Positions 1 to 7,234 are shown, numbered from the stretch's first letter. The stretch is 39,806 nucleotides of DNA from Methanobacterium sp. (GCA_039666455.1 JAVSLW010000031.1:1-39806); one strand, 5' to 3'. Program-made: numbers and translations. Notes: generated from the letters alone by a model not told the origin.

Positions 1-2
1 TC

Positions 3-287
3 AATAGAGAAGATGAAGACCCCATGGCAGGCTCAGCCAACCTCGTAGACGCCATGCTCGTTATTGCGGTAGGACTTCTCATATTTCTTGTGATCTCAGG
101 GGATATGCAAAGTGCTGTTTTCTCTGATACATCACCAGAAGAAAAAGAATTGCCTATTGAATCAATACAAAACGCTCCTGAGGTCCAGATGGGAAAAGGT
201 ATCAGTGACACATCTCAGGAAGGATTTGTTGAAATGGGAACCGTGTACAAAGATCCTAAAACAGGTAAATTAATCATGGTAGAATGA
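3..287 (+). CDS. DUF2149 family membrane protein, 5'-truncated by window edge
   Basis: The reading frame is open to the left edge of the window. The first visible ATG at 24 is internal: the residues before it (N-R-E-D-E-D-P) continue into MAGSANLVDAMLVIAVGLL, the acidic-linker-plus-single-helix start I know from the DUF2149 family of methanogens. One transmembrane helix (VDAMLVIAVGLLIFLVIS) is followed by a soluble tail of about 55 residues ending in a charged YKDPKTGKLIMVE. In other methanogens such proteins sit next to MotA/ExbB-like channel proteins and cobN-like genes, so a role in an energised membrane complex is possible. That is family context only; the neighbour is outside the window. 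The function is unknown. Most of the protein is present and probably only a short N-terminal part is missing. Confidence 0.7.
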   Translation, partial: NREDEDPMAGSANLVDAMLVIAVGLLIFLVISGDMQSAVFSDTSPEEKELPIESIQNAPEVQMGKGISDTSQEGFVEMGTVYKDPKTGKLIMVE

Positions 288-351
288 TAATAAAGAAAGG
301 TTAAATAAAAATGTAAACCCCAACCGCTCTCATTAACTTTACAGTTCCACA

Positions 352-420
352 AAATAGCAAAATTTATATACCATGAAATATTTAAGTATACCTAACTTTC
401 CATGATTTAGGCCTGACTAA
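352..420 (+). promoter_or_regulatory. Promoter with bipartite iron-type (DtxR-like) operator, site 1
   Basis: A TATA box (ATTTATATA, about 360-368) is followed by two operator-like halves, TTAAGTATACCTAA at 382-395 and TTAGGCCTGACTAA at 407-420. The block closely matches the one before feoB at 1515-1554 in sequence, order and spacing (25 bp between corresponding positions here, 26 bp there). The operator overlaps the predicted transcription start, a position suited to repression. The 15 bases before and across the TATA box (AAATAGCAAAATTTA) also resemble those at 1044-1058. Confidence 0.65.
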
Positions 421-600
421 AAAATTGAAAGTTAGGAGAGTATGGTTTTAAGTCATCCTCAGCTCATGTATCACCTTAAAACCATATTTTCAAAAATAGC
501 TAAAAGCAGACATAATAGCTACCATTTCCTCCAAAAAATGCCCATGGAATCTGGTTTAATCCAGATTCCTGCATTTTAAAAATATTGAAATGGATTTGTA
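390..600 (+). ncRNA. Candidate structured RNA or long structured leader under iron-type control
   Basis: A transcript from the 352-420 promoter would hold two strong hairpins before the DUF454 gene at 651. The first pairs 441-452 (TATGGTTTTAAG) with 475-486 (CTTAAAACCATA) around a 22-nt loop. The second is a long interrupted hairpin: 522-528 with 587-593, 535-541 with 571-577, and 546-554 (GGAATCTGG) with 561-569 (CCAGATTCC). A 45-codon ORF at 442-579 with an AGGAG at 434-438 overlaps both structures, so a small protein is an alternative; its composition is not obviously protein-like. It could be a regulatory RNA, a riboswitch-like leader or terminators. No known RNA family was recognised. 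Confidence 0.35.
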
Positions 601-650
601 GAACTTACTTAAAATAGTAACCAAATACACAAAAGTCAGGTTAGGGAAAC

Positions 651-1031
651 ATGGAAGTAAAAAGAGTATTTTTCTTTAGCTTAGGTGTTATATTATTAAG
701 TACTGGTGCTGCAGGCGTTTTTATTCCATTACTTCCAACCACTCCATTTGTTTTAGCATCATTTTTCTGTTTTGGTAAAAGTTCAAAGAGAACTGAAAGC
801 TGGATTTCAAATAATCGCTACTTTGGAAGCTATATTGAAAATTATAAGACTAAAAATGGTGTTTCTTTAGATGTAAAGCTGAAAAGTATTGCTTTTTTAT
901 GGCTAATGTTAATATTCTCATCTACATTCTTTTTTAATCAATTTTACATCTTATTACTGCTAATTATTGTGGGAATGGCAGTTACAGCACACATTTTGCT
1001 CTTAAAACAAAAATGTGAATTTAATTTTTAG
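651..1031 (+). CDS. DUF454 (YbaN-like) inner-membrane protein
   Basis: A 126-residue membrane protein. The N-terminal helix ends in GVFIPLLPTTPFVLASFFCF and is followed by GKSSKR and a W-x3-N-x3-FG stretch. This LPLLPTTPF plus 'F.(R/K)SS' pattern marks the DUF454/YbaN family. A second hydrophobic stretch covers roughly residues 85-117 (two helices), and the C terminus is lysine-rich. The molecular function of the family is unknown. The closest promoter upstream is the iron-type operator promoter at 352-420, which would give a leader of about 260 nt; a weak GGTTAGGG lies just before the ATG. Placement between two iron-type operators suggests a role in metal or haem stress, which is inference. 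Confidence 0.75.
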   Translation: MEVKRVFFFSLGVILLSTGAAGVFIPLLPTTPFVLASFFCFGKSSKRTESWISNNRYFGSYIENYKTKNGVSLDVKLKSIAFLWLMLIFSSTFFFNQFYILLLLIIVGMAVTAHILLLKQKCEFNF

Positions 1032-1042
1032 GTCGAGCTAAA

Positions 1043-1095
1043 AAATAGCAATGTTTATATACTAAAAACAACTCTTATGATTTAGGTATACCTAA
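1043..1095 (+). promoter_or_regulatory. Promoter with perfect palindromic iron-type operator, site 2
   Basis: TATA box TTTATATA at 1054-1061 and a perfect 14-bp palindrome TTAGGTATACCTAA at 1082-1095. This is the cleanest of the four operators and the only one with a single copy rather than two. It lies over the expected transcription start of the small gene at 1123. It resembles the TTAGG-N4-CCTAA half-site pattern of DtxR/IdeR-type iron regulators. Confidence 0.7.
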
Positions 1096-1122
1096 CATAT
1101 GATATTTTAAAGAGGTGAGCAA

Positions 1123-1296
1123 ATGAACAAAGAAGAAATCATAAAGCATGTAAAAGAAGACGTGGAACATGTTCACGATGACATTGAACATGTGCGAAGA
1201 GATATAGAAGAGATAAGTGCACACATGGAGAATCTTAATAAGCACTTGCATAACCTGATTGAACATATAGAGACAATGGAAAAAGAAAGTAAATAG
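1123..1296 (+). CDS. 57-residue His-rich coiled-coil peptide, iron-type operator controlled
   Basis: A 57-codon gene from ATG 1123 to TAG 1294-1296, preceded by GAGGTGA at 1112-1118 (5-nt spacing) and by a TATA box plus perfect operator. The product starts MNKEEIIKHVKEDVEHVHDD, is highly charged, and carries eight histidines (residues 9, 16, 18, 23, 34, 41, 43, 48) on a heptad-like background of I/V/L/M, so one long amphipathic helix or coiled coil is expected. There is no signal peptide or cysteine. I recognise no family. The histidine spacing and the operator suggest metal binding, buffering or sensing as a helical oligomer; that is inference. The opposite-strand frame here has no ribosome site or promoter. 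Confidence 0.75.
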   Translation: MNKEEIIKHVKEDVEHVHDDIEHVRRDIEEISAHMENLNKHLHNLIEHIETMEKESK

Positions 1297-1315
1297 AGGT
1301 GTTGTTGTAAATATT

Positions 1316-1346
1316 TCTTTTTACTTTTTTTATACATTTTTTTTTG
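1316..1346 (+). terminator. Oligo-T terminator after the His-rich peptide gene
   Basis: Three consecutive T tracts (1318-1322, 1325-1331, 1337-1345) begin about 20 bases after the stop codon at 1296. This is the usual hairpin-less archaeal termination signal. The rest of 1347-1490 holds no gene I can support; it has only a weak inverted repeat, AACTCC...GGAGTT, near 1386-1420. Confidence 0.6.
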
Positions 1347-1493
1347 TGAAGCGCCACTTTGAGTAAAAAGTACATCCCATCATAAAAACTCCTGATGCGG
1401 CCTGTGGGACTGGAAGTGGAGTTCTTATATCTTTAAAAAGAAGAAGCTGTATTAAATTATCTTTATTATTTATGAAATCTGAGGAAATGAGAA

Positions 1494-1554
1494 ACATTTA
1501 TATACTCAAAAAAATTAAGTATACCTAACATTCCTTAATCTTAGGCTTACTTAA
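1494..1554 (+). promoter_or_regulatory. feoB promoter with bipartite iron-type operator, site 3
   Basis: TATA box ATTTATATA at 1496-1504, then TTAAGTATACCTAA at 1515-1528 and TTAGGCTTACTTAA at 1541-1554. The first half is identical to site 1 (382-395) and the spacing differs by one base. It controls the feo operon, which encodes a DtxR-family protein, so autoregulation by Fe(II) is the simplest model. Confidence 0.75.
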
Positions 1555-1615
1555 AACTAAGATAGTTTTGAATTCAGGGAATTAACCAAATTATAGAAAG
1601 GGAGGATTAATAGTT

Positions 1616-3652
1616 ATGGGCACTGAAACCATTAAATCATGGATCAAAAGGTTCGACAGAAAGCCGTCTTTCGGTGAAGACCATTTAGAACTTAGCTCTA
1701 AAATCGAAAAAGAAAAAAGAAAATCAAAAAAATTAGTGCTGGTTGGAACTCCAAATGTGGGTAAAAGCCTGCTATTTAACAGACTTACCGGGGCATATGT
1801 AACTGTGTCAAACTATCCAGGAACCACAGTAACCAGTGACAGTGGTAGCTGTGATATAAGTGGAGAAAGTTTTGATATTGTTGATTCTCCAGGTATGTAC
1901 TCTTTAAGTTCAATTACAGAAGAAGAACGAATTTCTAAGCTAATGCTCCTTGAAGAGGAACCAGATATTCTTCTTCATGTGGCAGATGCAAAAAATCTTG
2001 AAAGGATGCTACCATTAACATTACAGTTAATAGAGGCAAATTTACCGGTTATACTTGTCTTAAATATGATGGATGAAGCGGAAAAAGTAGGATTAAGAAT
2101 AGACCACGCTAAACTTGAAAAAGAACTTGGAATACCTGTTGTTCCCACCGCAGCAACCACAGGGAGAGGGGTAGCTGAACTTATAAATAAAATAGGTAGC
2201 TATAAACCAAAAACAGGTTACAATATTAAATATAATGAAGCATTAGAATCAGCTATTAATAAAATAAGCACTCTTATTAGCGATGAATATCCTATATCCA
2301 GACGATCATTGTCTTTATTGTTATTACAGCAGGATGAAGATATAGAAAAGTTAGTTAAAGATAAAGAGGATGTAGATTATAATAAAATTAAGAAAATAGT
2401 AAATGAAACAGCTTCCAAATTCAGGCAGCCTTTAAATTATTTGGTGAAGCTTAGATTACAGGGGGAAGCAAGTGAATTTGTGTCCTCAACATCAAAAGAA
2501 GTAGAAAAGGTAGATATAGGCTTTCGAGAAAGCTTGAGCAGAGTAATGATAAACCCTTTAACAGGGATACCCATATTGCTCGTAATTTTATATTTTGGCC
2601 TTTTTTGGTTTGTAGGAGTATTTGGTGCTGGAGATCTGGTAGGGCTTGTAGAAGAGGCCTTCTTTGGAGAATTGATCAACCCCTGGATTACAGATTTTGT
2701 GGTTAATACAATACCCTATGTACCAATCCAGGAGTTCTTTGTAGGTGACTATGGTGTCTGGACACTGGGTATAACTTACGCCATTGGAATAATACTTCCA
2801 ATAGTAACCACCTTCTTTCTGGTATTTTCAATCTTAGAAGACAGTGGATATCTTCCAAGGTTAGCACTGCTAATAGACAGAGTCTTCAAAGTTGTAGGGC
2901 TTAGTGGAAGAGCTGTTATACCAATGGTACTTGCATTAGGCTGCGGTACTATGGCAACTCTGGTAACCCGAACTTTAAAAACCAGACGCGAGAGAACAAT
3001 TGCCACACTGCTTATGGCGTTAGCTGTACCCTGTACAGCACAATTAGGTGTTATATTTGCTGTTTTGGCTCTATATCCAAATGCTCTGTGGCTATGGGCT
3101 CTGGTGATATTATTTAACTATATCATGGTCGGATTTGTAGCATCTAAAATCATGCCTGGAGATAAACCCGTCTTTTATATGGAACTGCCTCCACTTAGAG
3201 TTCCAAGACCTTCAAATGTGATAAAAAAGACTTATACAAGGCTTATATGGTATATCAAGGAAGTGATCCCTCTTTTCATCCTGATAAGTATTGTACTATG
3301 GGGTTTAATGTTAGCAGGTATTCTGGATGTGATTATAGCACTCATAGCACCAGTTATAAATGCAATAGGATTGCCGGTTGAAGCTTCACAGACATTTATA
3401 CTTGGATTCTTCAGGAGAGATTATGGTGCTGCAGGATTGTATGATATACAGGGTGCTTTAAATGGAGTACAGCTTTTAGTGGCCGCTATAGTAGTAACAC
3501 TGTTCATGCCCTGTGTTGCACAGTTCATGATAATGGTAAAGGAAAGAGGTATGAAATTGGCTCTTTTAATAGCAGCATTCATCCTTGTATTTGCATTTAC
3601 CATTGGATTTGTAGTTAACCTAATATTAACCAGCTTAGGAGTTGTTTTATGA
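1616..3652 (+). CDS. feoB: FeoB ferrous iron transporter
   Basis: A 678-residue Fe(II) transporter. The cytoplasmic G domain has G1 GTPNVGKS (44-51), a G2-region threonine in PGTT (68-71), G3 DSPG (90-93) and G4 NMMD (150-153), followed by the FeoB helical domain. The membrane part starts near residue 310 and has the two Gate repeats: one with LALGCGTMATLVTRTLKTRRER and VPCTAQLGV, the other with FFRRDYGAAGLYD and MPCVAQFMI. Length is normal for archaeal FeoB. About 40 basic residues precede the G domain. The start has GGGAGG at 1600-1605, ten bases upstream. It is the first gene of the feo operon, and its stop overlaps the next start (ATGA). The operator at 1515-1554 implies induction on iron limitation. 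Confidence 0.97.
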   Translation: MGTETIKSWIKRFDRKPSFGEDHLELSSKIEKEKRKSKKLVLVGTPNVGKSLLFNRLTGAYVTVSNYPGTTVTSDSGSCDISGESFDIVDSPGMYSLSSITEEERISKLMLLEEEPDILLHVADAKNLERMLPLTLQLIEANLPVILVLNMMDEAEKVGLRIDHAKLEKELGIPVVPTAATTGRGVAELINKIGSYKPKTGYNIKYNEALESAINKISTLISDEYPISRRSLSLLLLQQDEDIEKLVKDKEDVDYNKIKKIVNETASKFRQPLNYLVKLRLQGEASEFVSSTSKEVEKVDIGFRESLSRVMINPLTGIPILLVILYFGLFWFVGVFGAGDLVGLVEEAFFGELINPWITDFVVNTIPYVPIQEFFVGDYGVWTLGITYAIGIILPIVTTFFLVFSILEDSGYLPRLALLIDRVFKVVGLSGRAVIPMVLALGCGTMATLVTRTLKTRRERTIATLLMALAVPCTAQLGVIFAVLALYPNALWLWALVILFNYIMVGFVASKIMPGDKPVFYMELPPLRVPRPSNVIKKTYTRLIWYIKEVIPLFILISIVLWGLMLAGILDVIIALIAPVINAIGLPVEASQTFILGFFRRDYGAAGLYDIQGALNGVQLLVAAIVVTLFMPCVAQFMIMVKERGMKLALLIAAFILVFAFTIGFVVNLILTSLGVVL

Positions 3653-3837
3653 AGTGTGCGCTCTGCGGACATGTTTTTGATGAAAATAAAAGGCTTGAAA
3701 TCTGTAAAGGATGTCTTGGATCAGGTTGTAAAAAAATCCGATGCCCAAACTGTGGATATGAAATTTTACCAGAACCAGAAATTGGCTCAAAAATTGTAAA
3801 ATTTTTAAAAAGGAGGTTTAAAAGTGAAAATAAGTGA
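3649..3837 (+). CDS. Small Cys-rich zinc-ribbon-like protein of the feo operon
   Basis: A 62-residue protein encoded between feoB and the DtxR-FeoA gene. It overlaps feoB by ATGA and the next gene by 14 bases, so translational coupling is likely. Seven cysteines lie at 3, 6, 19, 22, 27, 32 and 35, in CALC, CKGC and CPNC arrangements, followed by a basic tail KFLKRRFKSENK. Two treble-clef or zinc-ribbon CxxC pairs can bind one metal, with extra cysteines to spare. It occupies the place where bacteria often encode FeoC, but it has no winged-helix signature. A role as a FeoB partner or a metal/redox sensor is inference. Confidence 0.8.
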   Translation: MKCALCGHVFDENKRLEICKGCLGSGCKKIRCPNCGYEILPEPEIGSKIVKFLKRRFKSENK

Positions 3838-4483
3838 ACCTGCAGAGGAAATACTTGAAAAAATGTGGGTATTCCTTGAAGATGAGGATGATAAACTTAT
3901 ACCAGTAAATGAATACGATAAAGATGCACTCAGGGAACTTGAAAGTTTAATGTTGATAGAGTATGAAGGTGATAAAGTTCAGCTGACTTCAGAAGGCTTT
4001 GAGGAATCTAAAAAAATAATACGAAGACACAGACTGGCTGAAAAACTACTCCATGATGTTTTAGGTATGAGTGGAGAAGATATGGAGACTGCTGCATGTA
4101 ATTTTGAACATATAATGGAAGGTGGTGTAGAAGACAGCATCTGCACCGTCCTCTTCCATCCAGAAGAGTGTCCACACGGTAACCCCATACCTCCATGCGA
4201 GTGTCTTGAAGAAGCACGCAAAAGCGCTGCTGAGGTAAAAAAAGTTCTTGAAAAGTCAATTTTACCACTAACAAAACTAAAAAATGGACAGTCCGGTAAA
4301 ATTGTTTATATCAAATCAGCTAAACGTGAAAATTTAGATACAGTACTTGCAATGGGACTCTTACCTGGCAGGAAAGTTGAAGTTATTCGAACCTCTCCTT
4401 CACACGTTTTTCAGATGGAACACACCCAGATTGCTGTAGACCGTGAAATTGCAGAAAGCATATATATAGGGGAATTAAACTAA
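3824..4483 (+). CDS. DtxR-family iron-dependent regulator with C-terminal FeoA domain
   Basis: A 219-residue two-part protein starting at GTG 3824, with AGGAGG at 3811-3816. Residues 1-70 form a DtxR/MntR-type winged helix. The metal-binding and dimerisation region follows, with RRHRLAEKLLHDVLG, a CNFEHIM motif and HPEECPHGNPIPPC, matching the cysteine, glutamate and histidine ligands of DtxR-family regulators. Residues from about 145 form an SH3-like FeoA domain (GQSGKIVYI, MGLLPGRKVEVI). Known family members repress iron-uptake genes with Fe(II) as co-repressor. No separate feoA exists here, so the fused FeoA domain may also serve FeoB. The four TTAGG-N4-CCTAA-like operators in this window are its likely targets. 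Confidence 0.9.
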   Translation: MKISEPAEEILEKMWVFLEDEDDKLIPVNEYDKDALRELESLMLIEYEGDKVQLTSEGFEESKKIIRRHRLAEKLLHDVLGMSGEDMETAACNFEHIMEGGVEDSICTVLFHPEECPHGNPIPPCECLEEARKSAAEVKKVLEKSILPLTKLKNGQSGKIVYIKSAKRENLDTVLAMGLLPGRKVEVIRTSPSHVFQMEHTQIAVDREIAESIYIGELN

Positions 4484-4533
4484 AACCTGATTTTTGGTTA
4501 TTAAAGTTAACGACTGATTTTTACCTCCTTACT

Positions 4534-4575
4534 GAGAATATGGTTTTAAGTTGTTCCATTTAAAACCATATTCTC
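4534..4575. terminator. Strong hairpin after the feo operon, copy of the 441-486 stem
   Basis: A perfect 16-bp stem, 4534-4549 with 4560-4575, around a 10-nt loop. Its first 18 bases (GAGAATATGGTTTTAAGT) match the hairpin arm at 437-453 with one mismatch, and the other arm shares TTAAAACCATATT. It follows the feo operon stop by 50 bases and precedes the next gene by 63. It is followed by a C run rather than a T run, so RNA processing, transcript stabilisation or a bidirectional barrier are alternatives to termination. Confidence 0.55.
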
Positions 4576-4638
4576 CCCCCTCACAAAAAGCAAGTCATTT
4601 CAAATGGAGTTATATCTAATAGTTTTTGAGGAGTAAAA

Positions 4639-5574
4639 ATGGAGCTGCCAATTAACAGACCATCTCAAATGTCTTACGCTGATGAGATGGACTTCAATAG
4701 ACTTTTAGGCAAACTAAAATCAGAAAGGTTTAATGGATTTATAAGGGTAACTTCTGGATCTGGTGAAGGTTATATTCTTTTTAACGAAGGTAAACAGAGA
4801 GCATCATCATTTGAGGATTATTCAAAGATAGAGGCACTTGAGAAAATAAAATCTATAGTTAAAAATAATAAAGCACTTATAGAAGTTTTTGATATTAAAA
4901 AATCCCAGATGGATTATATTATGGAACTTAATAAGTTTTTTATAATTGATTCTGATTTAGATTCTGATTTAAGCGTTGATGACATTATTGATGAACTTAA
5001 AAAAACTGAAAAAATCCCTGCACCAGTAGAAGAAGTGAAGGAAAACCCCGGTGCAATTTCAAGCTCTGTTACAGAAACTCATGAAAGCATAAAAGATTCT
5101 TTAGGACAGGTAGATAAACAGGAAAACGAATTTATAGAGCCTGGAGTTGAAGGTGAAAATGTTGATAGGGAAGACCTTATGAAGAAATACGGCCTGAAGG
5201 ACGTTAGCGAAGAAGAAGCTTGCAATATCCTTGAAACATATAAAGGAGGATCATTAAGCGATGATGACGTTGAAAAAATTGAATTAATGCTGATGAATAA
5301 AATTAAAAAGTTAATATTTGGTATTCCTAAAATAAGGGGTAGCGAAGTTATGGTATCTTTAGATAATACTTCAAAAGTTTCTGGAACTGTAAACATAGCC
5401 CTCGAATACAAAAGTAAAGGATTATTATCCAGGATCATGGGTGAATCCAGAGATCTTGAAAATTTAAGAAGAGAGATAATAAATATTACTCAAATGGAAG
5501 TAAAAAAGAGTTTTAAAAAATATCCAGAAATTGTGGATGATTTTGTAGTTATAGTCTGGTGCAAAAGTTTTTGA
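4639..5574 (+). CDS. DUF2226-like archaeal protein
   Basis: A 311-residue soluble protein. The N-terminal part has a compact alpha/beta look with FNGFIRVTSGSGEGYILFNEGKQ, a pattern I associate with the archaeal DUF2226 family. An acidic, low-complexity linker follows (about residues 115-175, rich in E, K, S and V). The C-terminal domain (about 180-311) includes LMKKYGLKDVSEEEACNILE and a strand-rich end VVIVWCKSF. There are no membrane helices and no catalytic motif. TTTTTGAGGAGTAAAA before the ATG provides the ribosome site. The function is unknown. It stands alone between the feo hairpin and the next promoter (CTTTATACTC at 5575). The family name is from memory of the N-terminal pattern, so moderately secure. 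Confidence 0.6.
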   Translation: MELPINRPSQMSYADEMDFNRLLGKLKSERFNGFIRVTSGSGEGYILFNEGKQRASSFEDYSKIEALEKIKSIVKNNKALIEVFDIKKSQMDYIMELNKFFIIDSDLDSDLSVDDIIDELKKTEKIPAPVEEVKENPGAISSSVTETHESIKDSLGQVDKQENEFIEPGVEGENVDREDLMKKYGLKDVSEEEACNILETYKGGSLSDDDVEKIELMLMNKIKKLIFGIPKIRGSEVMVSLDNTSKVSGTVNIALEYKSKGLLSRIMGESRDLENLRREIINITQMEVKKSFKKYPEIVDDFVVIVWCKSF

Positions 5575-5640
5575 ACTTTATACTCATGGCTAACATCACT
5601 TTGATTATTAAATTTTAGAAGGAAGTTTTGGAGGAATTAC

Positions 5641-6552
5641 ATTAATAAGGATTGTTTTCCATTAAATTCTCTGTATTGTAATTTAAAAATAAGATTAATA
5701 GGTAAACTGAATGAAAAAAACCTTAATGAGCTTTACAGATGTACTTTATGTAATAATTGTGGGCTTGCAGGTTTCAATCAGGGTTCAAGAGAAAAAGCCG
5801 TGAATAAAAGTCTTATCATGCCACATGTAGCTGCGATTACCAGAAATATCAGTGAATTTGGGAATTCTTATGGTATTACCACAACACATGATGAGAATAA
5901 ACAGGAAAACATGGAAACTGTACTATTTAGGGGATGTACGTCCACACATAAAACACCTGAAATACTTGAAGCTGCAGAGAAACTGCTTAAACATAAAGGA
6001 ATAAAATATGATGTTATCAGTAATGAAACCTGCTGTGGTAACATTCTGTTTAATTTAGGCCGCCGATCTTCAGGATTTGAAACAGTGCGAAAAAATATTG
6101 AAAAATTTAAAGCAGCAGGAGTTAAAAGAATCATAACGATATGTCCTGGGTGTTACAATGCTTTCCATAAATATTACAGTGGACAGGACGGATTTAATCT
6201 TGAAATAATTCTTGCCATTGACCTTTTAAATGGATTGACTATTACAGGAAATGATTTCGAAATCCAGGATCCCTGCCATGCCAAAGAAAAAGCTTATAGC
6301 CTGCGGATGATGGTTCAATCAAGAAATTATGAAAGTGTAAGTCCATGTTGTGGAGCAGGAGGAGGGGTTATGGCGCATGATAGGTCACTTGCAAAGTTGA
6401 AAGCAAGAAAAGCTGTGGATAATAGCCCTGGAAAAATAGTAACATATTGTCCCTTCTGCTATCTTAACCTGAAATCAGTGAATCCAGATAAGATTTTTGA
6501 TATTTACATGCTGCTTGATAATCACCTGTCCACAGTGCAGTGTCTTTTATAA
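5641..6552 (+). CDS. Iron-sulfur protein with two CCG domains (HdrD/GlpC-like), non-canonical AUU start
   Basis: Two cysteine-rich CCG domains are present: C...CCGN...CPGC and CH...CCGA...CPFC, the signature of HdrB/HdrD, GlpC and LutA proteins that bind unusual 4Fe-4S clusters and act in thiol or lactate/electron-transfer redox reactions. The first GTG, at 5800, cannot be the true start, because the frame stays open upstream and encodes RCTLCNNCG (Cys34, 37, 40 in the longer numbering), a CxxCxxC iron-sulfur motif joined to NQGSREKAVNKS. The frame opens after a TGA at 5602-5604 and contains no in-frame ATG, GTG or TTG before 5800. GGAGG at 5630-5634 lies six bases before ATT at 5641, and a TATA-like CTTTATAC lies at 5575-5582. 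I therefore place the start at AUU 5641 (303 residues), or the ATG was mutated. The redox partner is unknown. Confidence 0.75.
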   Translation: MNKDCFPLNSLYCNLKIRLIGKLNEKNLNELYRCTLCNNCGLAGFNQGSREKAVNKSLIMPHVAAITRNISEFGNSYGITTTHDENKQENMETVLFRGCTSTHKTPEILEAAEKLLKHKGIKYDVISNETCCGNILFNLGRRSSGFETVRKNIEKFKAAGVKRIITICPGCYNAFHKYYSGQDGFNLEIILAIDLLNGLTITGNDFEIQDPCHAKEKAYSLRMMVQSRNYESVSPCCGAGGGVMAHDRSLAKLKARKAVDNSPGKIVTYCPFCYLNLKSVNPDKIFDIYMLLDNHLSTVQCLL

Positions 6553-6717
6553 TTACGTTCCTCAAATAGCCATAACTTTCTTTCATTACTTTTTGTTAAG
6601 TAGATAGTATTTACCCTTTTATGCTGTTATAGGGTAGCGAACATTTTATCTTTAAATGGAAAACTATATATATTCAATATGCAATATTATACATTACGTT
6701 CCAAAAGATTTTATCGG

Positions 6718-6775
6718 AAAATTTATATGCCATGAATGATTTAGGTATATCTAACAATAATTTAGGCAAACCTAA
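6718..6775 (+). promoter_or_regulatory. Rubrerythrin promoter with two iron-type operators, site 4
   Basis: TATA box ATTTATATG at about 6720-6729, then TTAGGTATATCTAA at 6741-6754 and TTAGGCAAACCTAA at 6762-6775. Corresponding positions are 21 bp apart, two helical turns, which differs from the 25-26 bp of sites 1 and 3. It links an oxidative-stress or iron-handling gene to the feo regulon. Confidence 0.7.
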
Positions 6776-6820
6776 AAAAATGTTTGTTGATTATTGTTAA
6801 TATCTAATGGGAGTTAAATA

Positions 6821-7234
6821 ATGGAACAAACAGCTAAAGAAATGGAAATTTCTAAAGGAACAGAGATGGAAGAGATTGTTGAAGCAAATTTTAAAGGTGA
6901 ATGCACTGAAGTTGGTATGTATATGGCCATGGCCAGACTGGCTCAAAGAGACGGACTGCCTGAAGTGGCTGAAGTGCTTAAAACCATCGCTGGGGAAGAA
7001 GCAGAGCATGCTGCTATGTTTGCTGAGATGAATGGCCTTATAAAACCTACCCTCAAAGAAAATCTGGAGATGATGATTAAAGGGGAAACTATTGCTAATA
7101 AGGAAAAGAAAAAAGCTGCTAAGAGAGCTGAAGAGATTGGTATGGATCCGGCTCACCACTTCTTTGATGAAAGCTCCAGAGATGAAGCTCGCCATGCATG
7201 GATGTTAAAAGGTGTCCTGAAACGTTACTTCTAA
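6821..7234 (+). CDS. Rubrerythrin/ferritin-like di-iron protein without rubredoxin domain
   Basis: A 137-residue four-helix-bundle protein. Likely di-iron ligands are in ECTEVGMY (Glu27/Glu30), EEAEH (Glu60, His63), the third helix KKAAKRAEE (Glu103/104) and DEARH (Glu122, His125), giving the paired E-x2-H motifs of rubrerythrins. It ends after the bundle and lacks the C-terminal CxxC rubredoxin domain, so electrons for peroxide reduction must come from a separate protein. Known relatives reduce hydrogen peroxide or protect anaerobes from oxygen; some store iron. GGGAG lies nine bases before the ATG. Twin iron-type operators sit at its promoter. The following gene begins 89 bases after the stop. 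Confidence 0.9.
   Translation: MEQTAKEMEISKGTEMEEIVEANFKGECTEVGMYMAMARLAQRDGLPEVAEVLKTIAGEEAEHAAMFAEMNGLIKPTLKENLEMMIKGETIANKEKKKAAKRAEEIGMDPAHHFFDESSRDEARHAWMLKGVLKRYF

Noticed and set aside
437..600. Palindromes as a CRISPR array or IS end
   Set aside because: Only two dissimilar hairpins, no regular spacers, no transposase or cas gene anywhere in the window.
1075..1266. 63-residue ORF on the minus strand
   Set aside because: It is the antisense shadow of the His-rich peptide gene, has no ribosome site or promoter, and its Phe/His/Leu-rich composition follows from the other strand.
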